A stretch of 20,863 nt of DNA, taken from an uncultured Bacteroidota bacterium (GTDB lineage: Bacteria > Bacteroidota > Bacteroidia > Chitinophagales > Chitinophagaceae). Numbering within the stretch: position 1 is the first letter of the stretch; each line of letters begins with the position of its first letter. Location of the stretch: positions 1 to 20,863 of the forward strand of contig CAIVHI010000446.1 in the NCBI GenBank assembly GCA_903905685.1. Reading direction: 5' to 3'. A program made the translations under genes and the position numbers. Under the pieces are notes generated by a model. The model did no database searches. It was not told the origin of the DNA and was given only the letters and a program-made list of their open reading frames with translations. Below, in pieces: positions 1-8,535 of this stretch.

Positions 1-79
1 TGTGCACAACCGGACATCGGCGATAAACAATGAGGCAATCTTCATGTAGGCCCCACATTCTCATGCTCCCGATCTACGC

Positions 80-1108
80 TTAATTTTCCTTTACCAAGAA
101 AGTGACCACCGGAAAGTGGTCGCTGAAGCCGTTGTCCCACACGTGCGATGCCGTGTAAGAGCGGTGTGGAAGCCCCTTGTTGTTCCCCATTTGGTAAACC
201 ATAAAGTCGCGTTTGAAAATCTCGCTTTTGTAGAATTTCCACTTGTCGTTCGCATTTGCAACCACACTGCCCGATACCATCATTTGGTCAATCATGTTCC
301 AATTGCCTTGGTAGCTTTCTGTGCCCATCCCTTTCTTGTACATTTTCAAGTAGGGGTCGTAGAGGTCAAGTGGCGCCAATTCTTCGGGTTCGAGCTTTAC
401 TTTAAGTACCTCCTTGAATCCGTCGCCGGTGGGATTGTCGTTGAAGTCGCCCATGATGACTACCTTGGCATGTGGGGCCGAAATAGACAGCGAATCGATT
501 ATTCGTTTGTCCACCTTTGCGGCAACCACCCGAGCAGGAGCCGTAATGGCTTCACCGCCCGATTTTGAAGGCCAGTGGTTGACCAAAAAATGTACGGTGT
601 CGCCGCCGGCGAGAATGCCGACCACATGCAGTACATCGCGAGTGGGTCGAGTCAATCCAATACTCTTCAGGTCTACGTGCAAAGGTTCCGACTTCAAAAC
701 TTTCAGGTACTTGGGGTTATAAAGCATGGCCACACTTATTCCCCGTTCGTCGGGCGTGTAGAACCAGCAGTATTTGTAGTTGCGGTATTGCAATGCAGGG
801 TCGGCAATGAGGTCGTTCAGCACATTGTCGTTCTCGATTTCCGCAAGGCCTACAATGGCAGCGCCATCGGGCGTGACGTCGGTGCCGAGGGCGGATATGA
901 CGCTCGCGATGTTGTGAACCTTTTGGCGATACTCCGCAGGTGTGGGTGTCGTTTCTTGGTCTTTCTTGTTGGGGTCGTGAAGGGTGTCGAAGAAATTCTC
1001 GCAGTTATAGAACCCCACCGCCATGACTTTCAGCTTTTTCTGGGCGTGTGCGTTGCCCAAACCACATACCGCACACACTAAAAGCAACACTGCAACTTTC
1101 CGCATCAT
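80..1108 (-). CDS. Secreted endonuclease/exonuclease/phosphatase family protein
   Basis: This 342-residue protein belongs to the DNase I-like endonuclease/exonuclease/phosphatase fold, whose members hydrolyse phosphodiester or phosphate-ester bonds with a divalent metal. Visible family motifs are YNCENFFDT (about residues 34-42), LAEIEN with the likely metal-binding Glu at 90, NHWPS with His 178, MGDFNDNP with Asp 221 and Asn 223, and the closing SDHFPV with Asp 330 and His 331. An N-terminal signal peptide (MMRKVAVLLLVCAVCGLGNAHA) predicts export; there is no lipobox and no T9SS sorting domain. I start at 1108, the first Met of the signal peptide. An in-frame ATG at 1144 would add 12 residues of unlikely leader, and the next Met is at 1105. 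It is transcribed divergently from the TonB receptor. Whether it cuts DNA, RNA or another ester cannot be read from sequence. Confidence 0.9.
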   Translation of the reverse strand: MMRKVAVLLLVCAVCGLGNAHAQKKLKVMAVGFYNCENFFDTLHDPNKKDQETTPTPAEYRQKVHNIASVISALGTDVTPDGAAIVGLAEIENDNVLNDLIADPALQYRNYKYCWFYTPDERGISVAMLYNPKYLKVLKSEPLHVDLKSIGLTRPTRDVLHVVGILAGGDTVHFLVNHWPSKSGGEAITAPARVVAAKVDKRIIDSLSISAPHAKVVIMGDFNDNPTGDGFKEVLKVKLEPEELAPLDLYDPYLKMYKKGMGTESYQGNWNMIDQMMVSGSVVANANDKWKFYKSEIFKRDFMVYQMGNNKGLPHRSYTASHVWDNGFSDHFPVVTFLVKEN

Positions 1109-1160
1109 CCAATTTTTCCGCAAAGGAATTGCAAGGCAGACCATGAAAAATCGATTTACA

Positions 1161-1187
1161 GCAAAGTAACATAATGTTCATATTATG
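1161..1187 (-). promoter_or_regulatory. Possible promoter and inverted repeat for the nuclease gene
   Basis: On the minus strand, TTACTTTG (1169-1162) matches the Bacteroidota -7 element TAnnTTTG except at the second base. TTTA lies 19 bases upstream, where TTTG is expected. Between them is an 18-base inverted repeat, CATAAT-GTTCAT-ATTATG (1170-1187), placed where a repressor or activator could act on this divergent intergenic region. Each element alone is weak; the arrangement is the argument. Confidence 0.3.
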
Positions 1188-1235
1188 GTAAATAAACGAT
1201 AATGTAGGAAGCCCGGTAACGGGCAGCAGTCTCCA

Positions 1236-1243
1236 TAGTTTTG
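1236..1243 (+). promoter_or_regulatory. Putative -7 element for the TonB receptor operon
   Basis: TAGTTTTG matches the Bacteroidota housekeeping -7 consensus TAnnTTTG exactly. It is followed by a C-rich start and lies 40 bases before the receptor ATG, giving a leader of roughly 35 bases. No clear TTTG -33 element is present at the expected distance, so activation by another factor is possible. Confidence 0.4.
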
Positions 1244-1283
1244 CCCCCTTATTCAGCGGAAATCTGGCGCAATAACTTAAATT

Positions 1284-4130
1284 ATGACTCAAAAGATTGG
1301 TTTTAAAGCCCTTGTGCTGTTTTTGACGGGCTTTTTGGTGATGAGCGGTCGTGCCATGGCACAACAAACCGCGAAAATTAAGGGTCGGTTGGTGAATAGC
1401 AATTCCGGCGACCCCATAGGTGGTCTGACCGTATTCACCCGCGGCACGGGCTTGCACACGGTATCGGACAGCCTCGGCAATTTTATATTGGGCAATGTGC
1501 CCTACGGCATCACCATCGTATCTATTAACGGGGATTTTGTGAACGCAACCGACATTACGGTGAGCGTAGACAGCCCTGTGTTAGACTTGAATACCATCCG
1601 GATTTATGTGGGCAATGTCGCGTTCGCGGAAGACGCTACAGGAATACCAACCATTACGGAGTCGGCCGATGGTTCTGGGGCATCAGAGAATGGCGAGGGT
1701 GCTGCGGTTTATGCTCAAGGCAACAACAAAGGAATAAAGGATTTCTATGCAGGCACGCTTACCAACCTTTCCATCTACGATAATTACCAGCCTCGAGGCA
1801 TGCGCCGCAACACCCGGGAAGTGGAAATAAACGGTATGCCTATGAACGATGCGGAAACCGGATTGGCTTCCTACGCCCAAATGGGTAGTGGAGGCTTGGG
1901 AGACGTCTTCCGCAACCACCATTCGTCCTATGGCTTGGCCCCATCCGATTTCACGTTCGGCGGTCTGGCCGGTTCCATCTACTACCAAGCGACCGCAGCC
2001 GACCAGCGGGCCGGTACGCAAGTGACCTACACCAATTCTAACCGTACATATAGAAATGGGGTGATGGTAACCGAAAATACTGGCATGATGAAGAACGGCT
2101 GGGCTTTCTCGGCCTCATTCTCGGGTCGCTGGGCTAAAGAAGGTTACTACCCGGGAACATTCTATGATGGCAAGGCATATTACTTGGCAGCCAGCAAGAA
2201 GTTGGGAAAGGGCATACTCAACCTGACCACTTTTGGTTCTCCAACCGTTCGCGGCAAAACAGCAGCTGCCACTATGGAGGCGTTCAGCCTTGCAGGCACG
2301 AATTATTACAACCACAACTGGGGCTATCAGAATGGGCAAATCCGCAATGCTTCCGTTCAGGACGTATTCCAGCCCGTTACCGTAATCAACTACGACTGCC
2401 GCCCGTCCGACAGGACCAAGTGGAACACGGCCCTGGGCTATGAATTCGGCAAGGATATGAATTCGGGCCTATTCTCCTACAACGGGTCTTCGAACGTGAT
2501 AGGAGACTACTATAGGAATTTGCCCAACTACTACTACACCATGGTACCGCCCGACTCGATTGACGGCAACGCGGTGAAAGCCTATTTGAAAAGCCATCCC
2601 CAAAAAATGTTGTTGGATTGGAACAGCCTCTATAACAGCAATTACGGCAACGTACAAACCATCAACAACGTTGGCGGTGTAGCGGGGAAATCGGTGACCG
2701 GGTTGCAGTCCATCTACGTTTTAAGCAATAGGGTGAGCGATTTGAGCAAGTTCAGTTTCAATACCGCCCTAGACCACACCGTCAATCAAAATATCGAAGT
2801 ATTTGGAGGTGTGTCTTACGTGGTCCAAAATACCGAGTTCTACAACCAATTGAGCGACCTGTTGGGTGGCAATTTCTTTGTAGACAACAATCAGTTTGCG
2901 CCTACTACGGCAGTGCCCAACCCCAATGCGAATTACAACAACGCGAGAGACCCCAACGCGGTCATCAAGGTGGGCGATAAATGGGACTATGATTATTCCA
3001 TCAGGGTGAATACCGCATCGGCTTGGGGGCAAACCAAGATTGCTTGGCACCGTTTCAACATTTTCTTGGCTGCCCAAGTAGGCAACTGTGCTTTTTATAG
3101 GGACGGCTATTTCCAATACGGGGTGTTCATGAACAACTCCTACGGCAAGAGTGCCACCCACAACTTCCTGACAACGGGCTTCAAAGGCGGTGTGGATTTC
3201 AACATAGACCGTAAGAACGTGCTTTTCTTGAATGCGGGTTACACTACCACGCCTCCATCGTTCGACAATACCTATATCTCTGCCCCAACCCGCGATTTCG
3301 TGGTGTCGAACCCCACCGTGCAGACCAACCGCAGCTTGGAAGCAGGTTACTTTTACAACACCCCGAAATTGAAATTCGGTGCGGTGGGCTACGTGAATGA
3401 TGAAACGAATGTGACCACCATTCAACGGTTCTTCAATGACGATCCATCGGTTTATACGTTCGTAAACTACGTTATGCAAGGCATCGGAACGAGGTCGACA
3501 GGTTTGGAAATTTCACTGGATGGCAAGATTGTCAATGCGTTTGGTTTCACCGCGTCAGCTTTTGTCGGGCAGTCTTTTTTCACTACCAATCCTACGTCGT
3601 CCATGTATCTCGACAACGACACCACCTTACACCCTGTACCCAGCCAAACCTATATCAAGAACTATTACCTGGCGGTGGGTCCGCAGTCGGTCTATTCTGC
3701 CGGGCTTACCTATCGCCCACGCAAGTGGAACTTTGCAATCAACGGCCACTACTTGGATAGAAACTACGTATCCATCAACCCCAACCGTAGAACTCAGGCC
3801 GCCGGCGGTTTCTACTCAGCAGGCTCACCACAGTGGCACGCCATCTTCGACCAAGAAAAACTGCCGTCTGTCTTCACCATGGATTTACACACGGGATACT
3901 CTTGGGACATGACCCGTGCCATTACCGGCGTGTTCAAGAAAGTGCATCACAACACGACCATGAACGTGAACCTCGGGATATACAACCTGCTCAACAACAC
4001 CAACATCATCAATTCGGGATACGAGCAGTTGAGGTTCGATTTCACCAATTATCAAACGGCCCGTTTTGCAAACAAGTACACCTACGGCATGGGAACCAAC
4101 TATATGCTGAACGTTTCATTCCGTTTCTAA
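1284..4130 (+). CDS. TonB-dependent outer-membrane receptor with carboxypeptidase-regulatory-like domain
   Basis: This 948-residue protein is an outer-membrane receptor that would import a large substrate using energy from TonB-ExbBD. A signal peptide ends near residue 26 (SGRAMAQ). A carboxypeptidase-regulatory-like beta-sandwich follows (about 30-110, with KIKGRLVNSNSGDPIGG and the DSLGNF turn). The plug region (about 150-240) shows the pattern RGMRR..REVEINGMPMNDAETG, a form of the RG...NG.P.ND..G motif of Bacteroidota receptors. The remainder is Tyr/Asn/Phe-rich alternating beta-strand sequence of a 22-stranded barrel, ending in LNVSFRF with the expected terminal aromatic. The next gene begins 38 bases downstream and encodes a lipoprotein, so the pair is probably one operon. 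No SusD homologue is present; the lipoprotein takes that position. The substrate is unknown. Confidence 0.93.
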   Translation: MTQKIGFKALVLFLTGFLVMSGRAMAQQTAKIKGRLVNSNSGDPIGGLTVFTRGTGLHTVSDSLGNFILGNVPYGITIVSINGDFVNATDITVSVDSPVLDLNTIRIYVGNVAFAEDATGIPTITESADGSGASENGEGAAVYAQGNNKGIKDFYAGTLTNLSIYDNYQPRGMRRNTREVEINGMPMNDAETGLASYAQMGSGGLGDVFRNHHSSYGLAPSDFTFGGLAGSIYYQATAADQRAGTQVTYTNSNRTYRNGVMVTENTGMMKNGWAFSASFSGRWAKEGYYPGTFYDGKAYYLAASKKLGKGILNLTTFGSPTVRGKTAAATMEAFSLAGTNYYNHNWGYQNGQIRNASVQDVFQPVTVINYDCRPSDRTKWNTALGYEFGKDMNSGLFSYNGSSNVIGDYYRNLPNYYYTMVPPDSIDGNAVKAYLKSHPQKMLLDWNSLYNSNYGNVQTINNVGGVAGKSVTGLQSIYVLSNRVSDLSKFSFNTALDHTVNQNIEVFGGVSYVVQNTEFYNQLSDLLGGNFFVDNNQFAPTTAVPNPNANYNNARDPNAVIKVGDKWDYDYSIRVNTASAWGQTKIAWHRFNIFLAAQVGNCAFYRDGYFQYGVFMNNSYGKSATHNFLTTGFKGGVDFNIDRKNVLFLNAGYTTTPPSFDNTYISAPTRDFVVSNPTVQTNRSLEAGYFYNTPKLKFGAVGYVNDETNVTTIQRFFNDDPSVYTFVNYVMQGIGTRSTGLEISLDGKIVNAFGFTASAFVGQSFFTTNPTSSMYLDNDTTLHPVPSQTYIKNYYLAVGPQSVYSAGLTYRPRKWNFAINGHYLDRNYVSINPNRRTQAAGGFYSAGSPQWHAIFDQEKLPSVFTMDLHTGYSWDMTRAITGVFKKVHHNTTMNVNLGIYNLLNNTNIINSGYEQLRFDFTNYQTARFANKYTYGMGTNYMLNVSFRF

Positions 4131-4168
4131 CAACCAACTCCACAAACATTATCTAATAGTAATCAATC

Positions 4169-5005
4169 ATGAAAAATTTAGCTTCTATTTTCGGCGGCGT
4201 CATCATTGCTGCGGTGTTCTTCTCTTCGTGCCTGAAGCAATCCTACAGCAATCCCCCCGACCTCTCCAATTACGACCCCAATCTGCCTGTTCAGGTCAAT
4301 ATCCACGATCTCGTGAAACCGTTTTGGGCTACAAACACCCACCGCGTTATGGGAGATACCACCATAACGGGCGTAGTGGTTGCGGACGACCGTACGGGCA
4401 ATTTCTACAAACAAATCATCATCAACGATTCTTCTGCAGGCATCAACATCGCCCTCAGCAGTTCCTACCTGTACAGTAATTATCCCATCGGTCGGAAGGT
4501 GTATGTGAAGCTGAAAGGATTGACCATCATGAACTACAAAAACGAAGTGGAAGTGTGCGCGTCCTATGACCCCATTACCCAGAAGCCGGTAGCCATCCCA
4601 TCTACCCTCATGGATTCTTGCGTCATTGCGGCATCGTTTCCCCATACCGTAGTGCCAAGGGAAATCCGTTATATCGACATCCTCAGTTATCCCGATTCGT
4701 TGTCGTTCCTGTTGGTGAAACTCGACAACATGGAAGTGGACTCCAACTACCTGCACCTGCCTTATGCGGCGCCAAGCACCATCGCCATCAGCACACCCCG
4801 TATGATAGACCAATGTATCAATGGTGTAGTACTGGCATCCGGCAGCCTGCAACTTTACAACAGCGGTTTTGCCAATTTCTATTCCGACTCCCTGCCTTCA
4901 GGTACGGGCAGCATCACGGGCATTTTTTCGAGGTATGGCAGCGGCAACCAATTCCAAATTCGCGATACTACCGATGTGCAATTCTACAATGCGCGTTGCA
5001 AATAA
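4169..5005 (+). CDS. DUF5689-type surface lipoprotein
   Basis: This is a 278-residue lipoprotein. After MKNLASIFGG and a hydrophobic stretch, the lipobox VFFSSC places the lipidated cysteine at residue 21. The body resembles DUF5689 proteins of Bacteroidota: VQVNIHDLVKPF, then TTITGVVVADDRTGNFYKQI and IINDSSAGI, then IGRKVYVKLKG, and near the C-terminus GSITGIFSRYGSGNQFQIRD. These Gly-hydrophobic-Val and ND/RD segments suggest two halves of an OB-fold-like beta-barrel, a fold that often binds nucleic acid or oligosaccharide. Placement directly behind the receptor suggests a surface ligand-capture partner, as SusD is for SusC, although the sequence is not SusD-like. The family call comes from recalled sequence pattern, not from a database search. 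Confidence 0.8.
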   Translation: MKNLASIFGGVIIAAVFFSSCLKQSYSNPPDLSNYDPNLPVQVNIHDLVKPFWATNTHRVMGDTTITGVVVADDRTGNFYKQIIINDSSAGINIALSSSYLYSNYPIGRKVYVKLKGLTIMNYKNEVEVCASYDPITQKPVAIPSTLMDSCVIAASFPHTVVPREIRYIDILSYPDSLSFLLVKLDNMEVDSNYLHLPYAAPSTIAISTPRMIDQCINGVVLASGSLQLYNSGFANFYSDSLPSGTGSITGIFSRYGSGNQFQIRDTTDVQFYNARCK

Positions 5006-5022
5006 CAGTGGAAAATTGCATG

Positions 5023-5065
5023 ATATGGCAAGGGCTGCCGTTTGTTTCGGTAGCCCTTGCCATAT
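5023..5065 (+). terminator. Long hairpin after the receptor/lipoprotein operon
   Basis: An 18-base-pair stem (5023-5040 with 5048-5065; arm ATATGGCAAGGGCTGCCG) encloses the 7-base loop TTTGTTT. One position is a G-U wobble and the rest pairs perfectly. It begins 17 bases after the lipoprotein stop codon. No T-run follows, so it is either a non-canonical terminator or a 3' end stabilising structure. Confidence 0.55.
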
Positions 5066-5094
5066 GCGATGGGCCACCAAATAATCTTAACTCC

Positions 5095-5145
5095 TTGATT
5101 GTCAGTTCTTTGCAAAAGAGATATTCGTCATTAGCTGACAATCAA
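5095..5145. repeat. 11-bp inverted repeat separated by 29 bases
   Basis: TTGATTGTCAG (5095-5105) and its exact complement CTGACAATCAA (5135-5145) flank an AT-rich 29-base spacer. The arm centres are 40 bases apart. The repeat lies 112-162 bases before the next start codon, so it could be a pair of regulator half-sites or a 5' leader stem-loop. No clean TAnnTTTG promoter is visible in 5146-5256. Confidence 0.5.
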
Positions 5146-5256
5146 CCTGTTACAAAGCATTGATTTTTCTACCTGAAATTGAGGTAATGATAAATTAATT
5201 TTTAGGAAATGATTTGGCAACACAGCCATTTGACATTTGCCTACAAATCAAAAATT

Positions 5257-6282
5257 ATGAAGAAAGCATTTTTACTCTTGTCTATCGGCGTTGCAGCATT
5301 CAGCGCCAACGCCCAGCTCACCCTGTCGGGCAGCAGCTACACCCAGAACTTCAACAGCATCGTTGGTGCGTTGCCTACAGGTTGGGAATTGTATACCGGC
5401 GCAAACTCCACTTCAATTGGCGTAGCCGACGTTACTTACGGCTCCGGTTCAGCGTCTTTCGGTGCCTACTACGACACTACCGATTGTGCGTCTGATGTGT
5501 TCGGTACAGGTTTCAAAAACTGTGCTTCTGCAAATGGTGGTCCGTCATTGCTCGCCATGAGCACTTGTGCCACTCAAGGCGCCCAAACCGACCGTGCCCT
5601 CGGCGTTCGTCAATGCTCCGGTACCAGCACCACCCACCCCGGTTTCGATCCCGGCCCCGCTTTTGTATTGCACTTGGCCAACACAATGGGCTACAACAGC
5701 TTTACGTGTTCTTTCAAATTGCAAGGTCTCGACATCCTGTCTCCCCGCAAAACCACTTGGACTGTTGATTACGGAGTTGGTGCGACGCCTTCGGTATTCA
5801 CTCCCGTAGCCACCATGCCTGCTGTACTCACTACCGGTGGCAACGAATTTACAGACACCACAGTGACTGCATCTTTCGGTACTGCATTGGATAACCAATC
5901 TCAACCCGTTTACATCCGCATCGTTACTTTGGTAGCATCTTCCGGTACCGGCAACCGTACTACCAGCGCCATCGACGATTTCACTTTGTTGTGGAATTCA
6001 CTGGGTGTTGAAGAAGTGACTGCCAACAACATCGGTGATTTCGAGGTGATTGGTGCAGCAACTTCAAACGACACCAAATTGCAATACACGGTCGGTGAAA
6101 CAGGTTCTTACAACCTGATGGTAACCGACATGGCAGGTAGGACAATCAAGACTGCAACCATCAATGCTGAAAAAGGAACGCACATCGTTACTTTGAACGG
6201 ATTGAACCTGGCTAGCGGCATCTACATCGCTTCTTTGAGCAATGCCTCTGCAAAAGCAGTTGCACGTATCTGCGTTCAATAA
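5257..6282 (+). CDS. T9SS type A-secreted protein with choice-of-anchor J-like domain
   Basis: This is a 341-residue secreted protein. The start at 5257 gives a clean signal peptide (MKKAFLLLSIGVAAFSANAQ); an upstream in-frame ATG at 5209 would add 16 non-signal residues. Residues of about 21-247 form a beta-rich domain beginning YTQNFNS..GALPTGWELY and ending SAIDDFTLLW, the typical opening and closing of choice-of-anchor J-type carbohydrate-binding-like domains. Residues of about 258-341 form a type A sorting domain (LQYTVGETGSYNLMVTDMAGR, then LNLASGIYIASL), which directs passage through the type IX system and surface attachment. No catalytic motif is apparent, so it is probably a binding or structural surface protein. 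It may be functionally linked to the receptor operon upstream, but a long hairpin and 251 bases separate them. Confidence 0.85.
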   Translation: MKKAFLLLSIGVAAFSANAQLTLSGSSYTQNFNSIVGALPTGWELYTGANSTSIGVADVTYGSGSASFGAYYDTTDCASDVFGTGFKNCASANGGPSLLAMSTCATQGAQTDRALGVRQCSGTSTTHPGFDPGPAFVLHLANTMGYNSFTCSFKLQGLDILSPRKTTWTVDYGVGATPSVFTPVATMPAVLTTGGNEFTDTTVTASFGTALDNQSQPVYIRIVTLVASSGTGNRTTSAIDDFTLLWNSLGVEEVTANNIGDFEVIGAATSNDTKLQYTVGETGSYNLMVTDMAGRTIKTATINAEKGTHIVTLNGLNLASGIYIASLSNASAKAVARICVQ

Positions 6283-6306
6283 TTTCTATTTCATCAAGAT
6301 TATAGG

Positions 6307-6347
6307 GTAGAAGGAGTACGCCTCGTGCGTCCTCCTTCTACTTTTTT
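6307..6347 (+). terminator. Strong rho-independent terminator
   Basis: GTAGAAGGAG (6307-6316) pairs perfectly with CTCCTTCTAC (6332-6341). Inside it ACGC (6318-6321) pairs with GCGT (6327-6330) around the loop CTCGT, with one T/C mismatch between the two stems. TTTTTT follows at 6342-6347. It begins 24 bases after the preceding stop codon and ends only 18 bases before the next ATG. Confidence 0.92.
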
Positions 6348-6365
6348 GACAAGGTGCAACAAAGC

Positions 6366-8531
6366 ATGATGTGTTTCAAATTCCGGCAATGCCTGCCTAT
6401 CGCAATAGCACTGCTATCGGTTTGTGGGCGCGCTTCCGCACAAATCGATGTGGTGCCGGCGGCAACGGCTGCGTCACTCGCCCAAAAATTGGTAGGGCAG
6501 GGGGTAAGCATTGCCAATCCGACACTTAACTGCGCGGCACAGGCCGAGGGTATATTCACAGCCACTGCCGGCCTACCGGGCGTGTCGGGCGGCATTGTAC
6601 TTACCAATGGTCGCGCCGCTAGCAGTGGCACTTCCTATGGCGTGAATGGGCCTTCTTCGCTATTGGCGAGCACCGACAACATGATGCCCGGCGATACTGC
6701 CCTAGATGCTCTTGCCGGACAAACGACCTACGATGCTTGCGCCCTCGAGTTCGATGTCATCCCGAACAACGATACTGTGCAGTTCCGATATGTGTTCAGC
6801 TCTGAGGAATACAAGAACGCTGTTTGTGGCTCCTTCAACGATGCCTTTGCATTTTTCATCTCGGGGCCGGGAATTGCCGGTGCCGACAATATGGCCCTCG
6901 TGCCGGGAACCACCATACCCGTCACCATTAATTCCATCAACGATGGTGTACCCGGGCCACTCGGCAACATCAACAACTGCACCAATCTTGGGCCGGGGTC
7001 GCCTTTCACTATGTACTACATCGATAATTCGGTAGGAACCACACTCACCCACCAAGGACTGACGCAAGTGCTGCGGGCCTACCACCACGTGCAGCCGTGC
7101 GCTACTTATCACCTGAAGTTGGTGATTGCGGATGCCGGAGACCCACTTTACGATTCCGGAGTATTCTTGGAGGCGGGTAGCCTAAAAACTGTGAGTTACA
7201 CCATCAGTACCTTGCCACAGGCTCCTGCCGTGCCACCCATCTGCATCAAAGGCTGCCTTGACGGCCGCATCAGGGTGTCGAAGATGCCCGTTACCAACCA
7301 TCCGCAAGCCCTTCACCTCATCATCGGCGGTTCCGCCGTGCCGGGGTTGGATTACCTTGCCCTTCCCGATTCCGTAGTGATACCGGCTTTCGACAGTATC
7401 ATCGAGCTATCGGTAGTCGGGTTTCCCACGGCCGATACTGCCGTGAAGCGCATTACCTTGGCGCTTACCGCTCCTGTATCTTGCAGCGTGGCGAATACGG
7501 TTTTGGACAGTGCATCGATGCTGATTTATGACTCGCTGCATATAACCGCCACACCCCACACCCTCTACAACTGCACCAACGGTGCGGTGCAACTCTTGGC
7601 CTCGGGGCCTAACATGTTGAGCTACAGTTGGTCGCCCACTATCGGACTCAATAATCCCTACGTGCCCAACCCGACAACCGATATACACGATGCGCTGGTT
7701 TACCACGTTGTGGCGCAACTCCCCGGCACGTCCTGCCTCAGCAATGTAGACAGCATCTCGGTAAGTATCAGGTCTGCACCCGTCATTAACATGCCCACCG
7801 ATACCTTGGTGTGCTACAGTGCCACCATCCAATTGCCGCTTCGTACACCCGATACCGCCACTTACAGCTATTCGTGGACCGGGCCTGCCGGTTATTCGTC
7901 TACCGCCATGCGCCCAACGATAGCCAATATCACGGTAGCGAATGTGGGCACATACTCCGTTGCTGCAACCGATTCGGGCGGCTGTACCAGCTCCGACACC
8001 GTGTGGCTCTTTGTTAATCAGCCCGATACGCCGGGTATCAACGCCATACTTACCGAATGCAGTGCCACGGCCATGTTTACACCTATAGCCACGGGCAATC
8101 ACGTGAATTGGTATGACGGCACAAACGACTCGCTATTGCCCGCCGCACCGGCCATTAATCTTTCCACCCTCAACAAGTACAGCTATTGGGTAAGCGATAC
8201 CCATGGCAGGTGCGAGGGGCCGAAGAAAGAAGTGGTTGTAGACGTGGTCACTTGTTGCGATGGCGTGATTTGCATACCAACCGCTTTCTCTCCCAACAAC
8301 GACGGCAAGAACGACCACTTCGAAGTCTTGGCCGCCTATGGTTACACCATCAAGACGCTCATCATCACCAACCGTTGGGGGCAAGTGGTTTATGAAGGTA
8401 CACGCGGTGTTTGGGACGGCTCATTTAAAGGCAAACCTGCCGATGTAGGCACCTATTTTTATTACCTCGAACTGGGTTGCCTCAGCGGCGGCACCACGGT
8501 TAAAAGGGGTGACGTCGTATTGGTGAGATAG
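6366..8531 (+). CDS. Choice-of-anchor L surface protein with T9SS type B (CHU_C) domain
   Basis: This is a 721-residue cell-surface protein. ATG codons at 6366 and 6369 both begin the signal peptide (FKFRQCLPIAIALLSVCGRASAQ); a GTG at 6354 would place the start against the terminator, so I do not use it. Residues of about 37-275 match the choice-of-anchor L pattern: SGGIVLTNG, LDALAGQTTYDACALEFD, FRYVFSSEEYKNAVCGSFND and FAFFISGPG. Ig-like or PKD-like segments follow, for example YSYSWTGPAGYSS near 500-512. The final 85 or so residues (CIPTAFSPNNDGKNDHF, then NRWGQVVYEG, GTYFYYLEL and KRGDVVLVR) are the gliding-motility-associated type B sorting domain. It is probably an adhesin or sheath-like surface component. 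The gene is convergent with the aldehyde dehydrogenase. Confidence 0.88.
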   Translation: MMCFKFRQCLPIAIALLSVCGRASAQIDVVPAATAASLAQKLVGQGVSIANPTLNCAAQAEGIFTATAGLPGVSGGIVLTNGRAASSGTSYGVNGPSSLLASTDNMMPGDTALDALAGQTTYDACALEFDVIPNNDTVQFRYVFSSEEYKNAVCGSFNDAFAFFISGPGIAGADNMALVPGTTIPVTINSINDGVPGPLGNINNCTNLGPGSPFTMYYIDNSVGTTLTHQGLTQVLRAYHHVQPCATYHLKLVIADAGDPLYDSGVFLEAGSLKTVSYTISTLPQAPAVPPICIKGCLDGRIRVSKMPVTNHPQALHLIIGGSAVPGLDYLALPDSVVIPAFDSIIELSVVGFPTADTAVKRITLALTAPVSCSVANTVLDSASMLIYDSLHITATPHTLYNCTNGAVQLLASGPNMLSYSWSPTIGLNNPYVPNPTTDIHDALVYHVVAQLPGTSCLSNVDSISVSIRSAPVINMPTDTLVCYSATIQLPLRTPDTATYSYSWTGPAGYSSTAMRPTIANITVANVGTYSVAATDSGGCTSSDTVWLFVNQPDTPGINAILTECSATAMFTPIATGNHVNWYDGTNDSLLPAAPAINLSTLNKYSYWVSDTHGRCEGPKKEVVVDVVTCCDGVICIPTAFSPNNDGKNDHFEVLAAYGYTIKTLIITNRWGQVVYEGTRGVWDGSFKGKPADVGTYFYYLELGCLSGGTTVKRGDVVLVR

Positions 8532-8535
8532 GGAC

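Noticed and set aside
2769..3479. Long open frame antisense to the TonB receptor (236 codons)
   Set aside because: It lies wholly opposite a well-supported barrel gene, has no signal, domain or initiation context, and its composition is what a complementary strand of that codon use produces.
5209..5256. Upstream ATG start for the type A T9SS protein
   Set aside because: It would put 16 polar residues before an otherwise perfect signal peptide; the ATG at 5257 is preferred.
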